A DNA stretch of 64,000 nucleotides from Flexivirga endophytica (GCF_014640635.1 NZ_BMHI01000002.1:434001-498000); one strand, 5' to 3'. Positions 26,123-35,591 are shown, numbered from the stretch's first letter. Translations and numbers: made by a program. The notes: generated by a model from the sequence alone, not told the origin.

Positions 26123-27489
26123 GTAACCGCGTGAATGCAGTCCCCGACGACAACCGCCTCTGCCCACCGGAAGAAGCGTTCGTGTTGGCCGAGCAGGTGC
26201 TGGACCTGCCGGTCATCAACCAGCTGATCTGGCGGTTCGACACACCCCTGGATGCGGGCCGACTGGAAACAGTCGTGGACCGGCTCCGCGACGGGCCGTT
26301 GACCCGTCGACTGCACCGGGCCGGTGCTCCCTTCGCGCGCGCCAGCTGGACTGCGGCACCGTTCTCGGCACCCGTCCTGCGCATCGACGACGACATCGAT
26401 CGTGCGGAGCTGATCGCGTGGGCCGACCACGATGTTCGGCGATCGTTCCGATCCGACAGCGGTGTGCCGTGGACCGTTTCGGCCGCACCGATGCGTGAAG
26501 GTGGCCACGCGGTGGTATTCACCGCGCCGCACACGATCTCCGACGGGTCCGGCGTGTTCGCAGCATTCGAGGCTGCGGTCACCGGCGACGACATCGGCCG
26601 GTTGCCCCACGACCAGGCGCCGAGACCGAGCAGGTCGGACGACCTGCGCGATGGTGCACGGCAGGCGACGGCTGCGGTGGCCGGTCCGGTTCGAGCGGTC
26701 CGGATGGCCCTGCGCAAGCGCAGAGACAGCAGCGCTGATGCGCGGCCACCGCGCCCCGGCCAGCCGGAGCGGCCCGACACCCGACCTTTGCCCGATGCCG
26801 AGCCTGCGGCATTCGCGGTCGCCGAATTCCCCGCATCCGAGTGGCGGGGAGCGGCGGAACTCCGTGGGGGATCGGCGAATTCGTTGCTCACCGCGTTCGG
26901 GATCGGGCTGCTGGAGGCGTCCGGACGGATCGACGCGGTCGACCGGATCCCCGTGTCGATCCCGGTCGCGGTGCGGAGACCGGGCGATCGCAGGGCCGTC
27001 GCGACGATCGGAGCGACCATGACGGCCGACACCGGGCCCACGCGGTATGACGACCTCCGGCCGCTGCGGAACGCCGCCCGCGAGGCCTTCCAGGACGCCA
27101 CGGACCCGGACCGCGATCAGGAGGATCTGCTGCGGCTGCTGACCCCGACGATCCGGCTGATGCCACGGAAGCTGTTGCGTTCCATGGCTCTTCGACAACC
27201 GGCGGCAGTGTTGACCTGCTCCAATCTCGGCGAGGTGCCCGATCCGGTCGCCACGCTCGGGGGTCCCGACGCCGGTGCGGTAAGCGCACGGATGTCGGTG
27301 CAACACGCGACTGTCGAGCAGTTGCGCACCGCACGCGGTGGCCTGACGACCTGGCTGGCGTTCTCCGGAGGCAACGCCGTGCTCAGCACCCTCAGCATGG
27401 ACCCCGACCGCTGGCCCGACAGCGTCTCGGTGCAGCGTGCGATTGCCGACGAAGCAGCGAAATGGTCTCTGACACCAAGGTTCTGGTGA
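26119..27489 (+). CDS. HxxxDG acyltransferase 4 (second subfamily)
   Basis: 456 residues from GTG 26119, which overlaps the permease stop; GTG 26131 is an alternative. The motif H138-TIS-D142-G (APHTISDGSG) marks the CoA-dependent acyltransferase superfamily. TCSNLGEVPDP late in the protein resembles the SN(V/L)G block of alcohol-acetyltransferase and wax-ester-synthase relatives. It aligns with the next gene throughout, including GGSANSLL, GGLTTWL and a terminal Trp. It is distinct from acyltransferases 1–3. The acceptor is unknown. Confidence 0.75.
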   Translation: MSNRVNAVPDDNRLCPPEEAFVLAEQVLDLPVINQLIWRFDTPLDAGRLETVVDRLRDGPLTRRLHRAGAPFARASWTAAPFSAPVLRIDDDIDRAELIAWADHDVRRSFRSDSGVPWTVSAAPMREGGHAVVFTAPHTISDGSGVFAAFEAAVTGDDIGRLPHDQAPRPSRSDDLRDGARQATAAVAGPVRAVRMALRKRRDSSADARPPRPGQPERPDTRPLPDAEPAAFAVAEFPASEWRGAAELRGGSANSLLTAFGIGLLEASGRIDAVDRIPVSIPVAVRRPGDRRAVATIGATMTADTGPTRYDDLRPLRNAAREAFQDATDPDRDQEDLLRLLTPTIRLMPRKLLRSMALRQPAAVLTCSNLGEVPDPVATLGGPDAGAVSARMSVQHATVEQLRTARGGLTTWLAFSGGNAVLSTLSMDPDRWPDSVSVQRAIADEAAKWSLTPRFW

Positions 27490-27498
27490 GGTCCACTC

Positions 27499-28866
27499 AT
27501 GGCACATGACCCCACCGTCACCTATGACAACCGCTTCACCTTCGGGGACGACGCCTACTTCCTCAGCGAGGACCTGCTCGGGGTCCCCGTTGCTTCGCAG
27601 CACACCTGGTGGCTCCCTGAGCCACTGTCGGCCGAAGCGCTCCGTTCGATCCATGACGGTCTGCACCAGGGACCGTTGAGCCGGCTCGTGGTCGAGTCGC
27701 GTGTGCCCGGAGCTCGGCGCCGCTGGGTGCCGGCCCCGGCCAGTGACCGGCTGAGCATCGCTGCCGAGCCGGTCCCTCCGGAGGGCCTGATGGCCTGGTG
27801 CGACGAGCAGTTGCAGATACCCGTCGACCCGGTGCGTGGGCCGAGCTGGTGGCTGTCGGCGACGCCGGTCAGCGGTGGCGGCCAGCTCGTGTCGCTCGTC
27901 ACCCGCCATACGATCGGCGACGGCGGCCTGATCGTGCAGGCGGTCGACGCCGCGGTGACCGGCATCCGACTGCCCCAGGTGCCGGACGAGCGGCCGGGCT
28001 CGTACGCCGTGCGGTTGCGTGACGACCTCCGGGACGCGGCCCATCAGTATGTTGCGGCCGGCCGCGGTCTGGTCGACGCGGTGCGTGCGTTGCGCGGGCG
28101 GAAAACCCCGTCGACACCCGATGCCCCGACGACGGCGGACCGGTCCGACCGATCGTTGCGGGCAGATCCGACCTCGTCATACGTCCCGCCATTCGTGGCG
28201 GTCGACTTGTCCGCCGACGCCTGGCGGGTCGCGGCGGACGCCCGTGGCGGCACCTCGAACAGCCTGCTGCTGATGGTCTCCGCGAGCCTGGCGGTCGCGG
28301 CCGGACTCGCGCAGGAGGGCGACACAGTACTCGTCGCGATGCCGGTCCGCCGGCGTGACGAGGGCGACTACCGCTCGAACATGCTCGGTGGCGCGTCGGT
28401 GCCGGTGCGGGTGACGACTGATCGCCACGCCGACCTGCGCGGGGTCCGTGCTGCGACCAAGGCGGAGCTGACGCGGGCCGCCGATCCGACCCGGACATCG
28501 GTGCTCGACCGGCTCCAACCCGTCGCGCGCGTGCTGCCCCGCCCCGTCATACGCAAGATCGTCGAAGGTATGCCGGCATCCCTGGTGTCGGTGTCGAACG
28601 TCGGTCGTATGACGGTCCCGGGCGGCAGTCTCGGCGGTCCGACGGCTCTGTCGATGATGTGTCGCGGGGTGCATCGCAACATCACAACTGACCTGCTGCG
28701 GGCCGCGGGCGGCGGAGTGACGACCTGGCTGCAGGAATTCGGCGACCGGATGACCCTGACCGTGGAAGCGCTCGCTCCCGATCGCATACCGGACCGGGAG
28801 CGACTCGCGGCGCTGGTGACAGAGGAACTGGGCTGCTGGGACGTGGAGCCGCTGCAGGTCTGGTAG
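27499..28866 (+). CDS. HxxxDG acyltransferase 5 (second subfamily)
   Basis: 455 residues, nine bases after acyltransferase 4 and clearly its paralog. Motif H137-TIG-D141-G (TRHTIGDGGL), GGTSNSLLLM, SVSNVGRMTVPGGSLGG, GGGVTTWLQEFGDRMTLTVEAL, and a C-terminus also ending in Trp (PLQVW). The N-terminal region starts with an FLSEDLLGVPVASQHTWWLPEPL segment parallel to FVLAEQVLDLPVINQLIWRFDTPL in its partner. It ends the exporter operon 64 bases before the formate dehydrogenase operon. Confidence 0.75.
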   Translation: MAHDPTVTYDNRFTFGDDAYFLSEDLLGVPVASQHTWWLPEPLSAEALRSIHDGLHQGPLSRLVVESRVPGARRRWVPAPASDRLSIAAEPVPPEGLMAWCDEQLQIPVDPVRGPSWWLSATPVSGGGQLVSLVTRHTIGDGGLIVQAVDAAVTGIRLPQVPDERPGSYAVRLRDDLRDAAHQYVAAGRGLVDAVRALRGRKTPSTPDAPTTADRSDRSLRADPTSSYVPPFVAVDLSADAWRVAADARGGTSNSLLLMVSASLAVAAGLAQEGDTVLVAMPVRRRDEGDYRSNMLGGASVPVRVTTDRHADLRGVRAATKAELTRAADPTRTSVLDRLQPVARVLPRPVIRKIVEGMPASLVSVSNVGRMTVPGGSLGGPTALSMMCRGVHRNITTDLLRAAGGGVTTWLQEFGDRMTLTVEALAPDRIPDRERLAALVTEELGCWDVEPLQVW

Positions 28867-28930
28867 GCGGTCGCTGAAGACTCGGTGGGGAACGACGCCT
28901 GCCCGTTGACCTCGGCGCTAGGGTTGTCCC

Positions 28931-31900
28931 GTGGGTCGATTCAGCGCGTTGGAGTGGCCGGTCTTCCGGCAGTTGCGCTCCGGGGACCACCTCGGGCGCG
29001 GCCCCGCCGTGGCGTCGGCGAAGACCCGCGCCACGCAGTCGCGCAACGCCACCGCGGATCGTGTCGTCCAGAGCATCTGCCCCTACTGCGCGGTCGGCTG
29101 CGGACAGCGGGTCTACGTCAAGGACGAGAAGGTCGTCCAGATCGAGGGCGACCCGGACTCGCCGGTGTCTCGCGGCCGGTTGTGTCCCAAGGGCGCTGCC
29201 AGTGAGCAACTCGTCAACGCTCCCGGACGGCAGTACGACGTGCTCTACCGGGCGCCGCGCGCGACCGAGTGGCAGAAGCTGGATCGGGACACCGCGATCG
29301 ACATGATCGCCGAGCGCTTCGTCCGCAGCCGCCGCAACACCTGGCAGGAGACCGACGACGAAGGTCGGATCCTACGGCGCACCATGGGCATCGCGTCCCT
29401 GGGCGGCGCGACCCTGGACAACGAAGAGAACTACCTGATCAAGAAGCTCTTCACGGCGGCGGGCGCCATACAGATCGAGAACCAGGCACGTATTTGACAC
29501 TCCGCCACGGTTCCCAGTCTGGGATCCTCCTTCGGGCGCGGCGGCGCCACCCAAACGCTCCAAGACATGGCCAACGCGGACTGCATCGTCCTGCAGGGCG
29601 GCAACATGGCCGAGGCGCACCCGGTCGGCTTCCAGTGGGTTGCTGAGGCAAAAGCACGCGGTGCCAAGGTGATTCACGTCGACCCACGGTTCACCCGGAC
29701 ATCTGCGGTCGCTGACAAGCACGTCGCGATCCGGGCCGGTTCGGACGTGGCGCTGCTCGGCGCACTGATCAACCATGTCCTCAGCAACGAGCTGTGGTTC
29801 AAGGACTACGTCGTGGCCTACACGAACGCCGCGACGCTGGTCGGTGAGGACTTTCAGGACACCGAGGACCTCGGCGGGCTCTTCTCTGGATTCGACCCGG
29901 AGACAGGCACATACGACTCGTCGTCATGGGCCTACGCCCACGCTCATCCGGACGAGCACCAGCCGCATCAGGGCGGCGCACCGGGCGACGCGCTGGGCAG
30001 CGGTGGTCCGCCGCTGCAGCACGCGGAGGTGGAGCGGGACGAGACCCTGCAGCACCCGCGGACCGTCTTCCAGATCCTGAAGCGGCACTACTCGCGTTAC
30101 ACGCCGGAGATGGTGCAGGAGGTGTGCGGCATCTCGCCCGCCGACTTCGACTACCTGGCGCGCGCGGTGACCGAGAACTCCGGTCGGGAGCGCACGACCT
30201 GCTTCGCCTATGCGACGGGCTGGACACAGCACACGCTGGGTGCGCAGTTCATCCGCACCGCTGCGGTGCTGCAGTTGTTGCTGGGCAACGTGGGTCGGCC
30301 GGGCGGCGGCATCATGGCACTGCGCGGACATGCCAGCATTCAGGGATCCACGGACATACCAACGCTTTTCAACCTGCTGCCGGGCTATCTGCCGATGCCG
30401 ATGGCCGGCAACCACGACAACCTGCAGGACTACCTCGCATCGGTGGGCACCAAGCAGCAGAAGGGCTTCTGGGCCAACTCCGACTCCTACTTCGTGAGCC
30501 TGATGAAGGCCTATTTCGGGGATGCCGCCACCGCTGAGAATGACTGGTACTTCGACAGATTGCCCCGTATGACGGGCGCCCACGGCACCTACGAAACGGC
30601 CATGAGCATGCTGGCGGACGAGGTCGAGGGATACTTCGTGCTCGGCCAGAACCCCGCGGTCGGATCGGCCAACGGCAAGCTGCAGCGCGAAGGGATGCGG
30701 CACCTGAAGTGGATGGTGGTGCGTGACCTCAGCCTGATCGAGAGTGCCACCTGGTGGAAAGACTCACCGGAGGTGGAGTCGGGCGAAGTGCGCACCGAGG
30801 ACATCGAGACCGAGGTCTTCTTCATGCCGGCCGCGACCCACGTCGAGAAGGCCGGCTCGTTCACCCAGACACAGCGGATGCTGCAGTGGCGACACCAGGC
30901 GGTGCAGCCGCCAGGTCAGTGCCAGAGCGAGATGGACTTCTTCTTCGAACTCGGCCGTCGCATCCGGGGGCTCGTCGCCGCGTCCGACGATGAGCGGGAC
31001 CGCCCGCTGCTCGACATGACGTGGGACTACCCGGTCGACGACGAGGGCAACCCGGACCCGGAGTCGGTGCTGCGCGAGATCAACGGATACCGCACCACGG
31101 ACACCGGTGAACGCGAATTGCTCTCCAGCTACACCGAACTCGCGGCCGACGGGTCCACCTCATCCGGATGCTGGATCTACACCGGAGTGTTCGCGGACGA
31201 CCAGAACAAGGCCGCGCGGCGTACTCCGCACGGCGGCCCGGGCGTGAGCCAGTCGCAGTGGGGCTGGGCATGGCCGTCAGACCGGCGGATCCTCTACAAC
31301 CGCGCGTCCGCGGACCCCGACGGCAAGCCGTGGAGCGATCGCAAGAAGTACGTGTGGTGGGACGAGAGCGAGCAGAAGTGGGTCGGCGACGACGTGCCGG
31401 ACTTCCCGGTCGATCGCGCCCCGCACAGTCGCCCCGACCCGGCTGTCGGTGGGCCGGCCGCGCTGGCCGGGGACGACCCGTTCATCATGCAGTCCGACGG
31501 CAAGGGCTGGCTCTTCGCACCGAAGGGTCTGGTCGACGGCCCCCTGCCCACGCACTACGAGGCGCAGGAGTCACCGGTGCGCAACGGGCTCTACCCGCAG
31601 CAGCAGAGTCCCGCCCGGTTGATCTATCCGCGGCAGGACAATCTGTCCGCGCCCAGTGCCGGCACGCCGGGAGCGGGGATCTACCCCTTCGTCTTCACCA
31701 CCTACCGGCTCACCGAGCACCACACGGCCGGAGGTATGAGCCGCTGGCTGCCCTACCTTTCCGAGTTGCAGCCGGAGATGTTCTGCGAGGTGTCGCCGCA
31801 ACTGGCTGCGGAGCGTGGTCTGGTCAACGAGGGTTGGGCCACGATCGTGTCGCCACGGGCCGTCATCGAGGCTCGTGTCCTCGTCACCGAGCGGATGAAG

Positions 31901-32200
31901 CCGCTGACCGTCGGCGGCCGGATAGTGCACCAGGTCGGGCTTCCCTACCACTGGGGTGTGGGCAACCACGCTCTGGTCACTGGTGATTCGGCGAACGATC
32001 TGATCGGTGTGACGCTGGATCCGAACGTGCAGATCCAGGAGTCGAAGGTCGCGTCCTGTGATGTGATTGCCGGTCGCCGCCCGAGAGGTCGAGCCGCTGA
32101 CGCGCTGTTGGCGTCATACAACGAACGTGCGGGGGTGACGGTGCACACTGACAACCAGCGGGTCACCGACGTGCGCGAGGAGGATGTCGACGATGAGTAG
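28931..32200 (+). CDS. fdnG: Selenocysteine-containing formate dehydrogenase, catalytic subunit
   Basis: A 1089-residue molybdo/tungsto-bis-MGD formate dehydrogenase read through an in-frame TGA at 29495–29497 (Sec 189, followed by His). The bases before and after the TGA encode ARI-Sec-HSATVPSLGSSFGRG, matching ARV-Sec-HGPTVASLAPTFGRG of E. coli FdnG. The [4Fe-4S] Cys are C50, C53, C57 and C85 (SICPYCAVGC ... RGRLCPKG). Later blocks (WTQHTLGAQFIRT, GCWIYTGVF, WAWPSDRRILYNRASADP) also match FdnG. No Tat signal is visible at the N-terminus (GTG 28931), so this subunit probably faces the cytoplasm. It overlaps the Fe-S subunit gene and reduces quinone through the NrfD-type subunit. Confidence 0.95.
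29495..29527 (+). promoter_or_regulatory. Sec UGA codon and bacterial SECIS hairpin
   Basis: The TGA at 29495 is followed by a hairpin at 29509–29527: GG(U)UCCCA pairs with UGGGA(U)CC around a GUC apical loop. E. coli fdnG has the same arrangement (GCA-AGUC-UUGC), including the loop G-U that SelB recognises. The stem is interrupted only by one U·U mismatch. Confidence 0.88.
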
Positions 32201-33254
32201 CCAAGCTGCCCAGTCCGTGACGAACTATGCGCGAGGGGCCTCACACCAGTTCTCCGGACCGACCGACCCTGCGGCCGATGCGCACTGGCCGAGTGGGCAG
32301 GTGCGCAAGGGCTTCTTCACCGACACCTCGATCTGCATCGGCTGCAAGGCGTGCGAGGTCGCGTGCAAGGAATGGAACCACAACCCTCGGGACGGTGATC
32401 TCGAGCTGACCGGCTGGTCCTACGACAACACCCAGTCGCTCGGCGCGAGCACCTGGCGACATGTCGCCTTCATCGAGCAGGACCGCGAACGCATCGAGCA
32501 GGCACGCGAATCCGGCCGCAAGCTGGTCGACCTCGGCATGCCGGCCGTCCGTCCAAGCGGGTCGAGTAGCGGTGAGGGACGAGCCGCGTATCGAGACCAG
32601 GACGTCACGCCCCCGGACACTCCCGAGTTCCGCTGGCTGATGGCGTCCGACGTCTGCAAGCACTGCACGCACGCCGGCTGCTTGGACGTGTGCCCGACCG
32701 GCGCGCTCTTCCGCACGGAGTTCGGCTCGGTGGTCGTGCAGGACGACGTCTGCAACGGCTGCGGCACCTGCGTGGCGGGATGCCCGTTCGGAGTGATCGA
32801 GCGGCGTAGCGACGGCACCGCTGCACCCACGACGCGCAGTGGGGAGAAGAAGGGTGAGCAGCCCGACGTGCCCAAGCGCGGCGTCGCGCAGAAGTGCACC
32901 CTCTGCTACGACCGGCTGGTCGACGGCGAGACACCGGCCTGTGCCAAGACGTGCCCGACGACCTCGATCAAATTCGGCGATCATCCGGATCTCGTTGAGA
33001 CTGCGCGTGATCGGGTCCATCAGTTGCACGAGGAGGGACTCACCGAAGCCCGCCTGTATGGCGCCAACGAGCTCGACGGGGTCGGTGGGACAGGTGCGAT
33101 GTTCCTGTTGCTGGACGAGCCCGAGACCTACGGCCTCCCTCCGGACCCACGGGTGCCCACTGCAGATCTCCCGGTGATGTTCCGCCGCGCGGGTCTCGCC
33201 GCAGCAGGGATGCTCGCCGGCGCGGCCGTCGCCTTCCTCGGAGGCGGCCGGTGA
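32193..33254 (+). CDS. fdnH: Formate dehydrogenase Fe-S subunit
   Basis: 353 residues. ATG 32193 is chosen over ATG 32184 because GAGGAGG (32177–32183) is 9 bases from it and abuts the other. Ferredoxin-like Cys clusters appear in order: ICIGCKACEVACKEWN, VCKHCTHAGCLDVCPTGA, VCNGCGTCVAGCPFGV and KCTLCYDRL...CAKTCPT, for four [4Fe-4S] centres. The C-terminus is a membrane helix (RAGLAAAGMLAGAAVAFLGG), as in FdnH. A palindromic repeat (32554–32598) encodes an extra segment near residues 121–136, before DTPEFRWLMASDVC. The gene overlaps both neighbours (fdnG and the NrfD gene). Confidence 0.95.
   Translation: MSSQAAQSVTNYARGASHQFSGPTDPAADAHWPSGQVRKGFFTDTSICIGCKACEVACKEWNHNPRDGDLELTGWSYDNTQSLGASTWRHVAFIEQDRERIEQARESGRKLVDLGMPAVRPSGSSSGEGRAAYRDQDVTPPDTPEFRWLMASDVCKHCTHAGCLDVCPTGALFRTEFGSVVVQDDVCNGCGTCVAGCPFGVIERRSDGTAAPTTRSGEKKGEQPDVPKRGVAQKCTLCYDRLVDGETPACAKTCPTTSIKFGDHPDLVETARDRVHQLHEEGLTEARLYGANELDGVGGTGAMFLLLDEPETYGLPPDPRVPTADLPVMFRRAGLAAAGMLAGAAVAFLGGGR
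32554..32598. repeat. Palindromic repeat inserted in fdnH (copy B)
   Basis: It begins CAAGCGGGTCGAGTAG, the same 16 bases as copy A in lldD, and ends GTATCGAGACC. It is read as PSGSSSGEGRAAYRD, a different reading frame from copy A, yet also open. Confidence 0.8.
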
Positions 33255-34342
33255 CGGTTTCGGACTTCGATCAATTCCGCCCGCCGGAGCCCGAGCGCCG
33301 GGGACGACGGTTCGGCAAGCTGCGACGCAAGAGGCGCCCCGGACGCACCGACGGCTCGGCAGAGATGCTGATGGTGCCGGACGTGGAGTTCACCTCCTAC
33401 TACGGCCGGGCCATCGTCAAGCCGCCACCCTGGGGGCCGGAGATCGCCGCCTACCTCTTTCTCGGTGGCGTTGCAGGTGGATCCGGCCTGCTCGCCTACG
33501 GTGCACAGCTGACCGGCCGAAAGTTGTTGTGCCGCAACGCCCGCCTCGGTGCCATGGTGGCGGTGAGTGTCGGCGGCGCTGCCCTGGTCAAGGACCTCGG
33601 CAGGCCCGACCGCTTCTACAACATGCTGCGCACGATCAAGCTCACCTCACCGATGAGCCTGGGGTCGTGGATCCTCACCGCATACAGCGGTGGCATGGGG
33701 GTTGCCGCGATGGCCGACGTCGACCGGCTGACCGGAAGCCGGCTTCCGCTCGGGCCGATGCGCCGCGCCCTCGCCAAGGTCGAGCCGGTGGCAGGTGGCG
33801 TCGCGGCAGTCTTCGCTGCTCCGCTGGCGGTCTACACCGCGGTGCTGCTCTCGGACACGGCGAACCCGACCTGGAACGCCGCACACCGCGACCTGCCCGT
33901 GGTCTTCGCGAGTTCGGCCAGTCTTGCTGCGGGTGGTCTGGCGATGGTGACCACGCCGACACGCGAGACCGGCCCGGCGCGCGCGCTCGCCGTGATGGGT
34001 GTCGTGGGTGACCTGGCAGCGACCCGATACATGGAGAGCCGGATGGATCCGGTCGCGGCGGAGCCACTGCACCAGGGACGGCCGGGGCGACTGCTGCGCT
34101 GGAGTGAGCGCCTCGCTGCCGCGGGTGGTCTCGGTGCGCTGCTGCTGGGCGGAAACCGTGCGTTGGCAGCTGCTTCCGGCGTCGCGCTGCTGGGCGCCTC
34201 GGCGTGCACGCGGTTCGGCATACTCGAGGCAGGCATCGAGTCGGCCAAAGATCCACGTTACACCGTTGTCCCGCAACGCAATCGGCTCGCGAAGCGCCGC
34301 GCCGCCGGCATCACCGACGACTCCATCACCACCGCTGGGTAA
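33251..34342 (+). CDS. nrfD: NrfD-type membrane subunit of formate dehydrogenase
   Basis: 363 residues from GTG 33251, overlapping the Fe-S gene stop (GTGA). After a basic N-terminus of about 45 residues come roughly eight hydrophobic segments. Marks of the NrfD/PsrC family are PPPWGPEIAAYLFLGGVAGGSGLLAYG and LVKDLGRPDRFYNMLRTIKLTSPMSLGSWIL. It replaces the cytochrome-b subunit (FdnI) of E. coli and should pass electrons to menaquinone without haem. It is the last gene of the formate dehydrogenase operon. Confidence 0.9.
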   Translation: MTVSDFDQFRPPEPERRGRRFGKLRRKRRPGRTDGSAEMLMVPDVEFTSYYGRAIVKPPPWGPEIAAYLFLGGVAGGSGLLAYGAQLTGRKLLCRNARLGAMVAVSVGGAALVKDLGRPDRFYNMLRTIKLTSPMSLGSWILTAYSGGMGVAAMADVDRLTGSRLPLGPMRRALAKVEPVAGGVAAVFAAPLAVYTAVLLSDTANPTWNAAHRDLPVVFASSASLAAGGLAMVTTPTRETGPARALAVMGVVGDLAATRYMESRMDPVAAEPLHQGRPGRLLRWSERLAAAGGLGALLLGGNRALAAASGVALLGASACTRFGILEAGIESAKDPRYTVVPQRNRLAKRRAAGITDDSITTAG

Positions 34343-34368
34343 GTCGTTCGCCCGCCCGCCTTCTTCAT

Positions 34369-34460
34369 GCCGACAGGACAGGCAATGATCGAGAGGACAG
34401 CGGATTTCGCCATGTGAGGGCATCAAACGGGTGTCCTCTCGGTGAACGGGTGTCCTCTCG
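34369..34460. repeat. Nested palindromic repeat (CGAGAGGACA family, copy 1)
   Basis: GCCGACAGGACA (34369–34380) and CGAGAGGACA (34390–34399) are followed by inverted TGTCCTCTCG at 34432–34441 and 34451–34460. The layout and the outer and inner half-sites match those at 44.34–44.43 kb. It lies in the convergent gap between nrfD and selD and may be a terminator. Confidence 0.75.
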
Positions 34461-34475
34461 GCAAGGAGGGTTCTC

Positions 34476-34538
34476 TCGAGGAGGTCGAGGAGGTCGAGGA
34501 GGTCGAGGAGGTCGAGGAGGTCGAGGAGGTCGAGGAGG
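34476..34538. repeat. 9-bp tandem repeat, seven units
   Basis: TCGAGGAGG is repeated seven times without a break just downstream of the selD stop. With the neighbouring palindromes it fills the 221-base convergent gap between nrfD and selD; no gene is seen there. Confidence 0.9.
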
Positions 34539-34563
34539 AGTCTGGTCGGCAGGCCGGGGAGGC

Positions 34564-35553
34564 TCAGCGGACTTGGATGCCGGAGCCGGCGACGGTGTGG
34601 CCGATGACCGGATAGCCGGGGACCTCGCCGACGACGAGCAACCCGCCCGACGTCTGGGCGTCGGCGAGGAAGAGCAGGTCGTCCTCGGTGATCGAGGACC
34701 CGGTGCGCAGGTGCGGACGCACCCAGTCCAAGTTCCGGCGGGACCCGCCCGAGACGTAACCACCTGCCAGCGCGTCGAGCGCCCCGTCGACGGCCGGCAC
34801 CGCGGACCGGTCGAGCACAGCACCGATCCCGGACGCGCGACACAGCTTGTGCAGATGTCCCAGCAACCCGAACCCGGTGACGTCCGTCGCCGTGGTCGCC
34901 CCGGCGGAGAGGGTCGCCGCCGCAGCCGTGTCGTTGAGAGCGGTCATCGATGCGATCGCGGCCTCGAACACTTCGCCGGTCTGCTTGTGCCGGTTGTTGA
35001 GGAGCCCGACTCCGATCGGCTTGGTGAGGGTCAGCGGCATACCGGCGACACCGGCGTCGTTGCGCAGCAAGCGGTCCGGATGCGCGACGCCGGTGACCGC
35101 CATACCGTATTTGGGCTCCGGGTCGTCGATCGTGTGTCCGCCGATGACGGGACACTCGGCTTGCTTGCCGACGTCGAGACCGCCGCGCAGGACCTCCGTC
35201 ATCAGCTCCATCGGCAGCACCTCGCGCGGCCAGCCGACCAGGTTGATCGCGACGACCGGGCGACCACCCATCGCGTAGATGTCGGACAGCGCGTTCGCCG
35301 CGGCGATGCGGCCCCAGTCGTATGCGTCGTCGACGACCGGTGTGAAGAAGTCGGCAGTGGACAGGATCGCGAGGTCGTCGCGCACGCGCACTGCTGCGGC
35401 GTCGTCGCCGTCGTCGACGCCCACGAGGACGTCCGGTCCGGCCTGGCCGGTGAGGCCACGCACCGCGTCCTCGAGCTCGCCGGCGGGGATCTTGCAGGCG
35501 CACCCGCCGCCGTGTGCGTAGCCGGTGAGTCGGAGCTGCTCCATGGCGGTCAT
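34564..35553 (-). CDS. selD: Selenide, water dikinase
   Basis: Makes selenophosphate, the Se donor for Sec-tRNA. 329 residues (ATG 35553; ATG 35544 is possible). The catalytic loop reads GGGCACKIP with Cys at the position that is Cys or Sec in homologs, followed by the essential Lys. Other motifs: VGVDDGDDAAAVRV, STADFFTPVVDDAYDWGRIAAANALSDIYAMGG, and DVTGFGLLGHL. It diverges from tRNA-Sec with only 38 bases between them, so the two promoters must overlap. Confidence 0.96.
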   Translation of the reverse strand: MTAMEQLRLTGYAHGGGCACKIPAGELEDAVRGLTGQAGPDVLVGVDDGDDAAAVRVRDDLAILSTADFFTPVVDDAYDWGRIAAANALSDIYAMGGRPVVAINLVGWPREVLPMELMTEVLRGGLDVGKQAECPVIGGHTIDDPEPKYGMAVTGVAHPDRLLRNDAGVAGMPLTLTKPIGVGLLNNRHKQTGEVFEAAIASMTALNDTAAAATLSAGATTATDVTGFGLLGHLHKLCRASGIGAVLDRSAVPAVDGALDALAGGYVSGGSRRNLDWVRPHLRTGSSITEDDLLFLADAQTSGGLLVVGEVPGYPVIGHTVAGSGIQVR

Positions 35554-35591
35554 GTCTTCGACCCTACGACGGCCCGGGTAAGTTGGCGCGT

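Noticed and set aside
18474-28044. Long antisense frames across the acyltransferase cluster
   Set aside because: They oppose genes with clear catalytic motifs and show shadow-frame composition.
28931-29497. fdnG as a broken gene or two genes split by a stop
   Set aside because: The TGA aligns with the Sec codon of E. coli fdnG, a SECIS-like hairpin follows, and all four sel genes are adjacent.
34476-34538. A coding Leu-Leu-Asp repeat protein on the minus strand
   Set aside because: The frame only exists because the repeat unit is 9 bp; the surrounding frame is a shadow of selD and nrfD.
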